Shown here: in pieces, positions 22,615-30,183 of the stretch | How positions within the stretch are numbered: position 1 is the stretch's first letter | Layout: the number at the start of each line of letters is the position of its first letter | Origin: a virus | IMG/VR virus record: IMGVR_UViG_3300036817_000114 | Coordinates: 1 to 34,134 of that record | DNA length: 34,134 nucleotides | Reading direction: 5' to 3' (one strand) | Notes under the pieces: model-generated | The model's input: only the letters and a program-made list of their open reading frames with translations | Databases searched by the model: none | Told to the model about the DNA's origin: nothing | Made by a program: the position numbers and the translations under genes

Positions 22615-22780
22615 GAGCAATCGGCCCCGCATCTATGAGCGACGCAAGCCGCTCAACCTCTTCCAAACATTCAACCAAGCGATGGTTGTCCAACGCGAGG
22701 TCGCCGACAGGCTGCTCTTTGTCGAGGCAGGCGCGGACAACCTCACGGATGCGTTCGAGCGTAGCGCAAGGATCAACCAT
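22607..22780 (-). CDS. Small helical head-region protein (57 aa)
   Basis: Acidic two-helix protein (ATLERIREVVRACLDKEQ, HRLVECLEEVERLASLID). The ATG overlaps the preceding stop (TGATG) and its stop overlaps the scaffold start. Helical hairpin composition suggests a small partner or assembly factor. Not recognised as any named family. Confidence 0.65.
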   Translation of the reverse strand: MVDPCATLERIREVVRACLDKEQPVGDLALDNHRLVECLEEVERLASLIDAGPIAHA

Positions 22781-22965
22781 CAACTGTTGTTGCTCTTGCC
22801 CGTGATCGCCGGTTGCAGCGGCACGCCGCCTTCAGGCTTCGGCACGACGGCGGGAATGGCGCCCCACTCGGAAGTCTCGGATTGCGTATCGACTTGAAGG
22901 ATCGTGCGGGGCGGCGTCTCGGGAGGGGTCGTGATCGGAGGATCGTAAGATCGGTTCTGCGCCAT
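22780..22965 (-). CDS. Small Pro/Thr-rich head-region protein (61 aa)
   Basis: Disordered start (NRSYDPPITTPPETPPRT), then a short beta segment (TILQVDTQSETSEWGAIPAV). AGGAGG lies five bases before ATG, an unusually strong ribosome site suggesting high expression, as for a decoration or minor capsid protein. An operator copy lies just upstream at 22980-23008. Confidence 0.65.
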   Translation of the reverse strand: MAQNRSYDPPITTPPETPPRTILQVDTQSETSEWGAIPAVVPKPEGGVPLQPAITGKSNNS

Positions 22966-23119
22966 AAGGGCCTCCTTTCGGGTTGACTGTCAACCCTTTT
23001 AATTGACACTTCCAGTCCATCCAGGCGGCGGCGGCGAAGCACAGCGCGAGCCGTGCGAGGGCGTAGCAAAACACCCAAACGAGCCACAGCTTTTCGGATA
23101 CTGCTAACACGGCCGTCAA
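22832..23119 (-). CDS. Possible small membrane protein (95 aa or shorter)
   Basis: TTG start overlaps the stop of the 168-aa gene (TTGA). The first 40 residues contain a strong membrane span (LWLVWVFCYALARLALCFAA). The remainder is out of frame with the 22780-22965 gene it overlaps by 134 bases and contains the operator sequence, so it may be non-native. It fills an otherwise empty 150-base gap. Holin or membrane peptide possible. Confidence 0.4.
   Translation of the reverse strand: MTAVLAVSEKLWLVWVFCYALARLALCFAAAAWMDWKCQLKGLTVNPKGGPYGAEPILRSSDHDPSRDAAPHDPSSRYAIRDFRVGRHSRRRAEA
22980..23008 (-). promoter_or_regulatory. Operator copy with extended palindrome
   Basis: TGTCA-N11-TGACA exact at 22988-23008, overlapped by a second perfect palindrome GGGTTGAC-T-GTCAACCC at 22980-22996. 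It lies immediately upstream of the strong ribosome site of the 22780-22965 gene. The shared element could control capsid gene expression. Confidence 0.7.
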
Positions 23120-23622
23120 CTTCCCGGCAACGGCGTGCTCGGCATAGGCGGCTGTTGCTGCCCGCCCTGGCCGCCCGGACCCTGCCCCATCATCGACTGA
23201 ATGCGGCTCATGAGCTGGTTTTGCACGGTGCGGCGCATCTGATCGCCGAGCATGGTTTTCTGAATGCCGACGGCCGGGCCAATCCCGCCAGCTCCGCCAA
23301 GATGCTTCGAGAGCCGGTCGATCGTTTTGTAAACGTCGCCGTGCAGCTTGTCGCCGGGCGGCAGGCCCATGCCAGCCTGCTTGAGAATGTTGATCGCCTG
23401 AATGATCAAATTCATGCTGTCGGCCATGTTGCCGGGGCCGGGCGCCGAGACTTGCGGCCCCATGCGCGAACGCGCGAACGCCGCCATGCCGGGACCGGGA
23501 GGGGGAGCGCCGCCGCCGCCCGGTGGAGGGCCGCCTGGAGGGGCGCCGCCCCCCGACGACGGATCAGGCCCGGCTTGCCCGAGTGAAGGGTCATCTTGGG
23601 TCGGGTCTATGCCGTCAGCCAT
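23116..23622 (-). CDS. Gly/Pro-rich head protein (168 aa)
   Basis: Disordered Gly/Pro N-terminus, then a helical core (NMADSMNLIIQAINILKQAG, DVYKTIDRLSKHLGGAGG), then a Gln-rich end. It follows the portal gene and precedes the capsid genes, so it is probably an internal head or scaffold-like protein. Start ATG 23622 overlaps the end of a 39-aa gene. Confidence 0.6.
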   Translation of the reverse strand: MADGIDPTQDDPSLGQAGPDPSSGGGAPPGGPPPGGGGAPPPGPGMAAFARSRMGPQVSAPGPGNMADSMNLIIQAINILKQAGMGLPPGDKLHGDVYKTIDRLSKHLGGAGGIGPAVGIQKTMLGDQMRRTVQNQLMSRIQSMMGQGPGGQGGQQQPPMPSTPLPGS

Positions 23623-23734
23623 GTTTTACCCCAAGAGCCGCCCCCGCAGGGCCTTGGGGGGTTACGACGACGGGAGCGGCCTTCCGTGCGCTGGAGGGGT
23701 CCAGCGGCAGGGCGGGCCGGAAATTAGCCGTCAA
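23615..23734 (-). CDS. Very small protein between portal and head protein (39 aa)
   Basis: TTG start overlaps the portal stop (TTGA), with AGGGGG five bases upstream. Product starts MTANFRPALPLDPSSARK and is not hydrophobic. The stop overlaps the next ATG. Supported by coupling only. Confidence 0.45.
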   Translation of the reverse strand: MTANFRPALPLDPSSARKAAPVVVTPQGPAGAALGVKHG

Positions 23735-25467
23735 TGCGCCCCCTGTCGAGCCTTGCCCTTGGGCGCCCGTCCCCCGCCGCCTGTGTTGATCCCCATGACG
23801 CCCGCGATCAAACCTTCCTTCTTGTCCTCGGCGGCTTGCTTCGCCTGCGCCTTCTGCCGCTGTTTCAGCCGCGCCAGCAAAAGCTCGGCGCCGGGCGGAT
23901 GGAGCATGTGGATCAGATCCTCGGCATCGATCGCTCCCGCGCGGGCAAGCGCGATTGCAACTTGTCGGTTATCCTCTGCAAAAGCCGGCGACGCTGAGTG
24001 GCTGTCAACGCTGACTTGGTAGCCGCTTGGGAGCTGGCTGAGTAGGAACTCTTGCTTGGTGTCGGCGGTTGTGTAGACGAGCGCGTCCATCGCCTGCATG
24101 ATGCGGAGCGCCAGAAACCCGACATCCGCAAGCTGGCGTTCAATCCTGGCCGCTTGGTCGATAAGCCTGCCCCCCGATGTTCGCACCAGGGTTTGAGCAT
24201 GGACGCCAGCGCGGACACCCGGCTCTCCTTGTCCGGCCATGACCGGACTGAAACCACTAGCTTCATCGAACAGTTTGAAAATAAACTCAAGCTCTTCCAA
24301 GTAGTTTTCGGGCGGCGGGTCCAGTAATTTCGACGCTTTCGCATTTGGGTTCGGGTCGTTAATAAAACCTCCTTCGTTGACAATCTTATAGTATTGCTCT
24401 TCCGAGACGGAGGTGAACCCACTGAATACTTGCGGAGCGTTGACATTACGATCCCACATCACCTTGATGTCGCGGAGACGCTTGGAAAGCATGTCCTGCA
24501 ACATCTGCACGCTCGCCACGATCGAGCGCCCCCAAAAGTAGCCCGGCGTCTGCTGGCCCTGAACCTTGACGAACGGCGTCTTGCCCGGAACGCGGCTTAT
24601 GTTCCGTCGGGTTTTATCCCCTTCAATGATAATTGGCTCGGCCCCGTAGATCGTTTGGATCGTGGTCCAGTCCTCGGCCCGGTCGCGGTCTTTGATCCAT
24701 ACTTCGCAGAGTTTGACTGTGGGCGCGAAGCGCCTTTGTGGTCGCCAAGGGGTCGGAACGGGGAACACGTTGACAATCCCGGCCGCTGAGCTTGGCGCGT
24801 CTCCCACGTCTCCGAGGGGCTGGAGGCCTCCAACAACCATCTGATGGAAATATGTCGGCTCTTCCTCATCGCGGTCAGGCCCCGGATCGTCGTCGAGCTG
24901 TTTCATGATCTTCTCGTAATCGGGATGATCGAGAAGCATCGTGCGCAGCTTGGATTTTGTCGGGTAACTGACGTGACAGACGGCTTCCTGCTCGTCAATC
25001 GATAAGGTTGTCTCCGAGAGCACGCCGAAATTCTGCGGATGAACCGGCGCGGTCTTGAACGTCCCGCTGTCTCCGTCGGGGAGAACCTTCATGATCTGGC
25101 AACCGTTGACGAGCGACCAGACCACAGCCTCCGCGAATAGCACGTCAGCGTCAGTCGCGCGAAAGTCGGATGTCAGCTTCTCGGCGACGAGCTGGCAGCG
25201 CTCGAGCACGTCCTCTTCCTCGCCGCTGTCGTAAGAGAGCTGGAAGCGGACATCGGTCGGCTGCATGAGATAGCCCGCGAGCTTATCCACGAACGGGCCG
25301 ATCTTGTTGTAGAGCGCCGCCCGGCTGTCCATCGAGCCCATGTAGTAATATTGGCTGGCCCGCGTGTAGACCATGCCGCGCTCGGTCGCGCTCGCCATGC
25401 ACTCGTCGATGATTTCCTTGATCCACAGCTCAAGGAAGCCAGCCTTGTTGGGGATGCGAAGCGCCAT
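23731..25467 (-). CDS. Portal protein (578 aa)
   Basis: Position downstream of the terminase and the size fit a portal. Typical features: RASQYYYMGSMDSRAALYNK near the N-terminus, YFWGRSIVASVQMLQDMLSK and the C-terminal helical crown/barrel part (ARLKQRQKAQAKQAAEDKKE). Related to the P22/T7-type large portals by layout. It would form the dodecameric ring at the capsid vertex through which DNA is packaged. Confidence 0.8.
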   Translation of the reverse strand: MALRIPNKAGFLELWIKEIIDECMASATERGMVYTRASQYYYMGSMDSRAALYNKIGPFVDKLAGYLMQPTDVRFQLSYDSGEEEDVLERCQLVAEKLTSDFRATDADVLFAEAVVWSLVNGCQIMKVLPDGDSGTFKTAPVHPQNFGVLSETTLSIDEQEAVCHVSYPTKSKLRTMLLDHPDYEKIMKQLDDDPGPDRDEEEPTYFHQMVVGGLQPLGDVGDAPSSAAGIVNVFPVPTPWRPQRRFAPTVKLCEVWIKDRDRAEDWTTIQTIYGAEPIIIEGDKTRRNISRVPGKTPFVKVQGQQTPGYFWGRSIVASVQMLQDMLSKRLRDIKVMWDRNVNAPQVFSGFTSVSEEQYYKIVNEGGFINDPNPNAKASKLLDPPPENYLEELEFIFKLFDEASGFSPVMAGQGEPGVRAGVHAQTLVRTSGGRLIDQAARIERQLADVGFLALRIMQAMDALVYTTADTKQEFLLSQLPSGYQVSVDSHSASPAFAEDNRQVAIALARAGAIDAEDLIHMLHPPGAELLLARLKQRQKAQAKQAAEDKKEGLIAGVMGINTGGGGRAPKGKARQGAH

Positions 25468-25470
25468 CGC

Positions 25471-25935
25471 CTACCAGACCTTGATCGCTTTGCGCTTCGA
25501 GGCTTCGATCAAGTCGGGCTGCGCGCCGCTGGCGATCCCGCGCTTGAGCATGTCCAGGCCGTCCATGCCGAACTGTCGTCTGTTTTGTTTGCCAATGTTG
25601 ATCGCCGTCTCAAGCATCGCCTTGTGGCCCGCTTGCTGCCAATCGGACGGCAGCACCGAGGCGGTCTGATCCTTGTAACGGACTTTAGGCGTTCCGCCTT
25701 GACGCCGGTCGCTTTGGAAGTTGGCGACTTGGTAATCGTTGGCGATGATGCTTTCGGTTATCGCCGCCGCTTTCGACCGGACGCTCCCCCCGATCCCGAA
25801 CGGCTTGAACTCCTGGCTCATCTCCCTCCGGTCGCACGCTTCGCAGCTCGGCGGCGGCTTGTCCCATTCCTCCGCCGTCAGCGTCACCTCCATCCGATGG
25901 TTGCACTCCGGGCAGTAGTACGTCCTCACTATCAT
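25471..25935 (-). CDS. Zinc-ribbon phage protein (154 aa)
   Basis: Starts MIVRTYYCPECNHRMEVTL, with CPEC and later CEAC (residues about 8-34) making a four-Cys zinc ribbon like those of short phage proteins next to the portal. The rest is helical and basic (ASKRKAIKVW). It ends three bases before the portal start. Function unknown; the ribbon suggests nucleic-acid or protein binding. Confidence 0.65.
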   Translation of the reverse strand: MIVRTYYCPECNHRMEVTLTAEEWDKPPPSCEACDRREMSQEFKPFGIGGSVRSKAAAITESIIANDYQVANFQSDRRQGGTPKVRYKDQTASVLPSDWQQAGHKAMLETAINIGKQNRRQFGMDGLDMLKRGIASGAQPDLIEASKRKAIKVW

Positions 25936-26035
25936 CGCTAAGCCCTAAGTGTCGTTCGATCTGCGTTACGCGCTCTTCAAGCTTTGTGATCCGGTCCTCG
26001 GTCAGGGCCGTCCTCAAAAACATCTGCCGCGCCAT
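25685..26035 (-). CDS. Coiled-coil protein overlapping the zinc-ribbon gene (116 aa reading)
   Basis: The first 35 residues (MARQMFLRTALTEDRITKLE, VTQIERHLGLS) look like a real short coiled coil. From 25935 onward the frame overlaps the zinc-ribbon gene and reads as low-quality sequence. It may be a gene with a long overlapping tail or a small gene whose stop was lost. ATG directly follows the upstream TGA. Confidence 0.4.
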   Translation of the reverse strand: MARQMFLRTALTEDRITKLEERVTQIERHLGLSDDSEDVLLPGVQPSDGGDADGGGMGQAAAELRSVRPEGDEPGVQAVRDRGERPVESGGDNRKHHRQRLPSRQLPKRPASRRNA

Positions 26036-26314
26036 TCACTTCGCTTTCGCTTTCGGCCAAGTCTGCGCCTTGACCGTCCACATTTGCGCGTCGAGCGAGC
26101 GCAACGCCGCCTCATTCCAAAGGCTCGCCAGCTCGTTATCGCCCGCGTCCTTCAAGCCGTCATGGCAGATGTCAATGATTTCGGCGAACAGGCTCTTGAG
26201 CTGCGCCACCTTCGGATCGCCGCTCGGGTTGAAGGTGAAACCGACAAGCCGCTTGCCGTAGCTGTCAGCCTCTTTGCGGTCGTAACCTGTCACTTCGGGG
26301 GCCTCCGGCGTCAT
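26036..26314 (-). CDS. Acb2-like candidate cyclic-nucleotide sponge (92 aa)
   Basis: ATG at 26314 with GGAGGA upstream. The pattern [39 protein letters not shown] and [15 protein letters not shown] matches, as I recall it, the small phage proteins of the Acb2/Tad1-type fold that bind cyclic dinucleotides or related signals to block CBASS. Length (92 aa) is right. Proposed role is to sequester the immune signal. It is coupled by ATGA to the Tad2-like gene. Binding residues cannot be confirmed by eye; unrelated helical proteins are possible. Confidence 0.5.
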   Translation of the reverse strand: MTPEAPEVTGYDRKEADSYGKRLVGFTFNPSGDPKVAQLKSLFAEIIDICHDGLKDAGDNELASLWNEAALRSLDAQMWTVKAQTWPKAKAK

Positions 26315-26532
26315 GTCGCTTCCTCCCAATCGGTCGCAAGCAAGTCCGTCTGCGAACAAAGCCACGGGACAAGATCGCCCTGCGCCGTGGACATGTAGAC
26401 GTAGGGCAGCGTCATCTTGGAATGTTCGTCGGGCCGCTGAAGCTCAAGCCACATGCCCTTGCCATTCCAGCCCGAACGCCGCACGCGTCCGCCGTTGTGC
26501 AACTGCTTGACCGCCCACCCAATCGTTTCCAT
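26311..26532 (-). CDS. Tad2-like (DUF2829) protein (73 aa)
   Basis: Recognised as DUF2829: [20 protein letters not shown] followed by [20 protein letters not shown] and [13 protein letters not shown] match the family closely in order and spacing. Members such as Tad2 of phage SPO1 are tetrameric sponges that trap the Thoeris signal (gcADPR isomers), and some bind CBASS signals. Starts right after the terminase stop (TGAATG). An unusual location, inside the structural operon. Confidence 0.85.
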   Translation of the reverse strand: METIGWAVKQLHNGGRVRRSGWNGKGMWLELQRPDEHSKMTLPYVYMSTAQGDLVPWLCSQTDLLATDWEEAT

Positions 26533-28341
26533 TCAGAATGCTTCCTTTCGGGCCTTGACGTTCGCTTTCTGGTTAATCTTGCGGATGTGCTCGGAAAAAG
26601 CAAACGAGAGCACAGTCCCGGCGTTCTGCGGCGGACGCTCGCCCTTCACGCTGTCCCACGTCAACTTGCGCGCGATCAGCCCGGCGCGGCGCCACTCAAC
26701 CCACGTGTGATGCGCGAGAACCGTCGCCGAGACAAGATCATCGTTAACCCCCGTGTCCGGCCCCGCGCCAATCCAGCCGCTCTCTTCCTCGACGATCGCC
26801 TGCAATTCCTCGACCAAACGGATCGACCGGAACTCGATCCGCCGCAGCATGAGACTGTCGCGGAGCGAACTGTAGACCATCGACTTGTTGTCCTGATTGG
26901 TTTTCCAGGCGATCACGTTGCCCGCCCCGCCCAATGTGTCGGCGCGCCGGTAGAGGAACCATCTGACCGCGCCGATCATGTTCAAGATGTTCTCTGAGCC
27001 CGGCTCGCCCTGAAGAATGCCGCGCTCGGCGAGCTGGCGGAGGTTGCGCACCTCGGGGATCACGGCCGCGCCGACGCCGCTCACTTCGATGTTGGCGAGA
27101 TGGTCCTTGTACGCGCCGCACAAATGCGAGAGCACCCACGCGAACTGATAGGTCAAAGGCTTGTTCGATTGGAACTCGGCGACTTGCACAAGCCGGTCGG
27201 CGTAGCAGCGGAACACCTCGATCGCGTGATCGTTAGCGTCGCCGCCCCCGCCCCCGCTTGGATCGCCGCCGATGACGTATATTCCGTTTGGCTCCGGGGG
27301 CTCCCACACCCGAAGCATCGCCTCTTCGCGCTTCGTCGTTTGGGCTATCGACGATCCAAGGAAGGCATCCTCGAAGTTGTATTTGTAGCCCTTGTAGGGA
27401 GGTCCGCTCGACAGGTTCTCGCTCAACTCCAAAGTCCGTTGGGCGGGGAAGAATGCAGACCCCGAGGCTATGAAGCACTCGCGTTCGTTCCACGGATAAT
27501 GGCGGAGCATGTATTCCTCCGCCCGAAATTCCGCCTCTCGACGCCACCATGCGACTTGCTCCGGCTGCACTGTCACGCCGTACTCGCGCCGCACGTAGCG
27601 GGCCTTCTCAACCTCTTCCGCCGTCAGCCTGCCGTCCCAATAGGTCCGATAGTCCGGGTCTGCGCGCGGGATCGAATACGTCGGGTTCGCCCAAAAGCCG
27701 ACGAAGATGAACCGCATGTGGCGGTCTTGCTTCGCTTGCTGGCAATGATTGTAGAACCAATTGAAGCCGTTCGCGATGCTCTCCCAAATGTAGAGCCGCC
27801 GAGGGTTCACGCGCGCGAGCGAGGCCTTCAGGCTCTCGACGCCGGCCAAGCTCTTCCACTGCCCGCACTCGGTCGCGTGCATCATGTTGAGCGCGCGGCT
27901 CGCGCCAAGATCGGGATTGCTCGCCGCCGCCATGAGGTCAATCACGGACTTGTTGGCGAACACCATGCCGGTGCGATTGTTGCTGATCAGCCGCGAACCG
28001 ACGGTGCGCCACTCGGGCGGCAGGGTCTCCAATAGCGCGGCGAAGATGCGCCGCAAACGCTCAAGGTTGTCCGTCCTGTCGGCGATGATCGCGCCCTGCA
28101 CGCCGGGGTTGGCGAGCGCCCAAAACAATTCGATCACACTGCAAACCGTCGTGATCGCCACCTGACGGCACTTCAAAACGACAAATTCGTGGACGCCCTC
28201 TTGCAAGCCCTTCGACACGGCGTCGATGACGAGCCGCTGCGACATCCACGGATCGACATGCGTGCGGCCCTCTTCCTTCGTGTCAATCTCAACTGAGCCT
28301 AAGAGGTCATAAATGCCCTGACGAATGCTTGGTTGGGTCAT
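26533..28341 (-). CDS. terL: Terminase large subunit (602 aa)
   Basis: ATPase and nuclease domains in order. The Walker A region is FVVLKCRQVAITT (about residues 53-65); in this family the pattern is usually RQxGIT, so the Ala is a small deviation. Walker B region is LNMMHATECGQW. Nuclease acids are visible in IGGDPSGGGGGDANDHAIEV and, near the C-terminus, GVNDDLVSATV. It drives DNA into the capsid and cuts concatemers. Coupled by ATGA to the HNH gene. No small subunit is recognised nearby. Confidence 0.9.
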   Translation of the reverse strand: MTQPSIRQGIYDLLGSVEIDTKEEGRTHVDPWMSQRLVIDAVSKGLQEGVHEFVVLKCRQVAITTVCSVIELFWALANPGVQGAIIADRTDNLERLRRIFAALLETLPPEWRTVGSRLISNNRTGMVFANKSVIDLMAAASNPDLGASRALNMMHATECGQWKSLAGVESLKASLARVNPRRLYIWESIANGFNWFYNHCQQAKQDRHMRFIFVGFWANPTYSIPRADPDYRTYWDGRLTAEEVEKARYVRREYGVTVQPEQVAWWRREAEFRAEEYMLRHYPWNERECFIASGSAFFPAQRTLELSENLSSGPPYKGYKYNFEDAFLGSSIAQTTKREEAMLRVWEPPEPNGIYVIGGDPSGGGGGDANDHAIEVFRCYADRLVQVAEFQSNKPLTYQFAWVLSHLCGAYKDHLANIEVSGVGAAVIPEVRNLRQLAERGILQGEPGSENILNMIGAVRWFLYRRADTLGGAGNVIAWKTNQDNKSMVYSSLRDSLMLRRIEFRSIRLVEELQAIVEEESGWIGAGPDTGVNDDLVSATVLAHHTWVEWRRAGLIARKLTWDSVKGERPPQNAGTVLSFAFSEHIRKINQKANVKARKEAF

Positions 28342-28739
28342 CGACGCCGCGCCCCATCGCTGCGGTTATCGTGAGATAGTCGGTAACGCAGATTGGTCAG
28401 CTCGTTGTTGTGTCGGTTGCGGTTCCGATGATCGCCCTCATGTCCGTCGGGCGGCGGGCCGACGAACGCAAGCAGGACAAGCTGATGCACGTCCACGCCT
28501 TCGTGGTTTTTCTTTCCAAGCGTGACGTGAAGATAGCCGTTGCCCGATGGCGAGAGCTTCAGAACCTTGCCGCGATAAAATCTTCGCTGCACGCCGAGCT
28601 TCCCCGGTGGACAGGTAACGTGTCGATCGATTGACCTGACACGGCCAAGGTCGGAAACCTCATAGCCGTCGTGTCCGGGGATCGCTCGCCACTCTTCGGC
28701 CAACTCTCGGCGCTCCGCTCTCGACTGCAACCCGCGCAT
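28338..28739 (-). CDS. NUMOD4-HNH homing-type endonuclease (133 aa)
   Basis: NUMOD4 motif EEWRAIPGHDGYEVSDLGRV RS at residues about 15-37, then HNH: VDVHQLVLLAFVGPPPDGHE, DHRNRNRHNNELTNLRY and SHDNRSD. These are the standard module pair of phage homing nucleases. ATG at 28739 has no good ribosome site and overlaps the upstream gene by 80 bases. Placed between a small Ala-rich gene and the terminase, a common insertion site for HNH genes. Confidence 0.9.
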   Translation of the reverse strand: MRGLQSRAERRELAEEWRAIPGHDGYEVSDLGRVRSIDRHVTCPPGKLGVQRRFYRGKVLKLSPSGNGYLHVTLGKKNHEGVDVHQLVLLAFVGPPPDGHEGDHRNRNRHNNELTNLRYRLSHDNRSDGARRR

Positions 28740-29058
28740 GCGCGTCGGCGCCGCCCCTGATAGGCGAGTTTCGCTGCGCGGGCAAAGTCCCGGCAGGATA
28801 CACGTTGCCGTCGCGCCTTTGCCAGCGGTGCGTGAGATAGCCTTGCGCCGTCGTGTTGAACGTCTGCGGCAGGGTTGACGCCGTGGTCGCGGGCCGGACG
28901 CCGGTGTTGGCCGTCAAGGTCTGCGCCGCCGCAGCCGAGGCTTGCGCCGCCGTGGCCGCCGTGGCCGCCGATGTCGCAGCCGCTTCCGACGCGGTTTGAA
29001 TGCCCTGTAACGCCGCGATGACGGCAGGATCGGCCGGCGTGTACGTCCCATTGCTCAT
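28660..29058 (-). CDS. Ala/Thr-rich small protein, first of the late block (132 aa)
   Basis: ATG at 29058 with GGAG six bases upstream. Helical Ala-rich section (AALQGIQTASEAAATSAATA) resembling collagen-like or fibre-type heptads, then a segment (AQGYLTHRWQRRDGNVYPAG). The last 26 residues overlap the HNH gene in another frame and may be non-native. May be a minor structural or packaging protein. Small terminase is possible but unproven. Confidence 0.5.
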   Translation of the reverse strand: MSNGTYTPADPAVIAALQGIQTASEAAATSAATAATAAQASAAAAQTLTANTGVRPATTASTLPQTFNTTAQGYLTHRWQRRDGNVYPAGTLPAQRNSPIRGGADAHARVAVESGAPRVGRRVASDPRTRRL

Positions 29059-29193
29059 GACGCGCTCCGGTTGTGCGGCGTCACCCGATTGTGATAAACG
29101 CCAAACGCCCCGCCATTCCCAAACCATGACGAGGCGTCTGACGTACTGCAAGGGCTCTATTCGCCGTCGGGTTCCACGCTCGACGGCGATTTT
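29059..29193. other. Intergenic region between early block and late block
   Basis: About 135 bases without a convincing gene. Contains the hairpin CGCCGTCG (29162-29169) and CGACGGCG (29181-29188), followed on the plus strand by ATTTTTC. A T-run on the plus strand with only A-rich sequence before the stem on the minus strand makes it an odd terminator for minus-strand transcripts. I see no strong promoter for the late block here. Confidence 0.4.
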
Positions 29194-29283
29194 TCATCGC
29201 CAGTAGTGCGAGAGCACCGCCCCCACAAGATTGGCGAGGATTACGAACTCCGCCACGTTGAGCGCGAGCCTGAACGTCCTCAC
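29194..29283 (-). CDS. Tiny single-span membrane protein (29 aa)
   Basis: GTG start overlaps the stop of the upstream gene (GTGA). 29 residues with a clear membrane helix (LNVAEFVILANLVGAVLSHY) and basic N-terminus (RTFR). Supported by coupling and by the TM. Could be a membrane peptide active in lysis or early take-over. Confidence 0.5.
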   Translation of the reverse strand: MRTFRLALNVAEFVILANLVGAVLSHYWR

Positions 29284-29504
29284 CGCTCGCCCGCCTTTAT
29301 CATCATCGCGCGCCTCACGATGGTCGCCGCGAACGCCAGAGCGCGATCCGGGGGCATTGCGATCCAGGCGGTCGCCTTCCCGAACTCGATCATCACGTTG
29401 CCCTTTTCCTCGCCAATGGCGATCCTCAACCCGCCCTCGTCAGTGTCGTTGAGCTTGCCGTGCGGGAAGTCGCCGGTCGGCCCGGCTTCGTCACGCCCGC
29501 TCAT
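29280..29504 (-). CDS. Small beta-rich hypothetical (74 aa)
   Basis: Starts MSGRDEAGPTGDFPHGKLND, then beta strands (GGLRIAIGEEKGNVMIEFGK) and a helix (DRALAFAATIVRRAMMIKAG). The ATGA overlap with the XRE gene argues for start at 29504; a longer in-frame start is antiphase to XRE. Function unknown. Confidence 0.6.
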   Translation of the reverse strand: MSGRDEAGPTGDFPHGKLNDTDEGGLRIAIGEEKGNVMIEFGKATAWIAMPPDRALAFAATIVRRAMMIKAGER

Positions 29505-29776
29505 GGCGTGAGCCTCGCTTGCAATCGCCACAGCTTGAAGCGCGGCTTGGGCTTCGGGTAGTAGCCCACCATCCTGCGCACGTTGCCGGTCAGTTCGATT
29601 TGCTTGCCGACGACGCGCGCCACGCGCAGCATCGTGTCGATGCGCGGCAGCTTCGTCTCGCCGTCCAGCCAACCGTTAATCGTGCGGCGACACACCTTGC
29701 TCTCGGCCGCGATGGCGCGGACGCTCATCCCCGAGTGCATGATCAAGTGCTTCAGTTCGTCGAACACCTCGGTCAT
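29501..29776 (-). CDS. XRE-family (Cro-like) helix-turn-helix protein (91 aa)
   Basis: HTH: MHSGMSVRAIAAESKVCRRT followed by INGWLDGETKLPRIDTMLRV, a normal XRE pattern with recognition helix RRTINGWLDG. The tail is basic with PKPKPRFKLWRLQ. GGGAG lies upstream of ATG. In the early leftward operon; candidate Cro-like partner of the regulator at 32970 and candidate reader of the TGTCA-N11-TGACA element. Confidence 0.75.
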   Translation of the reverse strand: MTEVFDELKHLIMHSGMSVRAIAAESKVCRRTINGWLDGETKLPRIDTMLRVARVVGKQIELTGNVRRMVGYYPKPKPRFKLWRLQARLTP

Positions 29777-30183
29777 CCGCTTGCTCCCAACAAAGGTTGA
29801 TCCTTTCGCTGCGCATAGGACAGGCGCACGGGCTCGCGCGCCGTCTCGTAAACCGTCTTGTTCGTCCCCGGCATCACAATGTCGGCGAAGAACGCTTCCT
29901 CGAAACTGACCACGGCCGCGTCAACCGCAACCAGCTTGGCTTTCACCATCAGCAACAAGACGCGCCATTTGCCCTTGGCCTTTTGCTCGTTCGCCGGAAC
30001 ATCCACGGTCAGCCGAATGAGCCGGTCGTGACAAATGAACTCGATCCGCGCGCGCCCGCCATGCCCCGGCAGATGATCCTGCCACGCGCTGGCGAAGCCC
30101 TTGGCCCCGTACTTGCGGACAAGCTGCTCAATCTCAAGGCGGGTCCTATCGGCCGGAACCCGCGTCCGTTGGGCGTATGGCAT
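29773..30183 (-). CDS. Conserved phage hypothetical (136 aa)
   Basis: A recurrent phage protein of unknown role: PYAQRTRVPADRTRLEIEQL, WQDHLPGHGGRARIEFICHD, LLMVKAKLVAVDAAVVSFEE. ATG at 30183; a GTG at 30207 is in frame. ATGA overlap with XRE downstream. Often found in recombination or early modules, as here. Confidence 0.65.
   Translation of the reverse strand: MPYAQRTRVPADRTRLEIEQLVRKYGAKGFASAWQDHLPGHGGRARIEFICHDRLIRLTVDVPANEQKAKGKWRVLLLMVKAKLVAVDAAVVSFEEAFFADIVMPGTNKTVYETAREPVRLSYAQRKDQPLLGASG

Noticed and set aside
29162-29194. Terminator for the early leftward operon
   Set aside because: The stem is good but the T-run is on the plus strand; for minus-strand transcripts the run precedes the stem.
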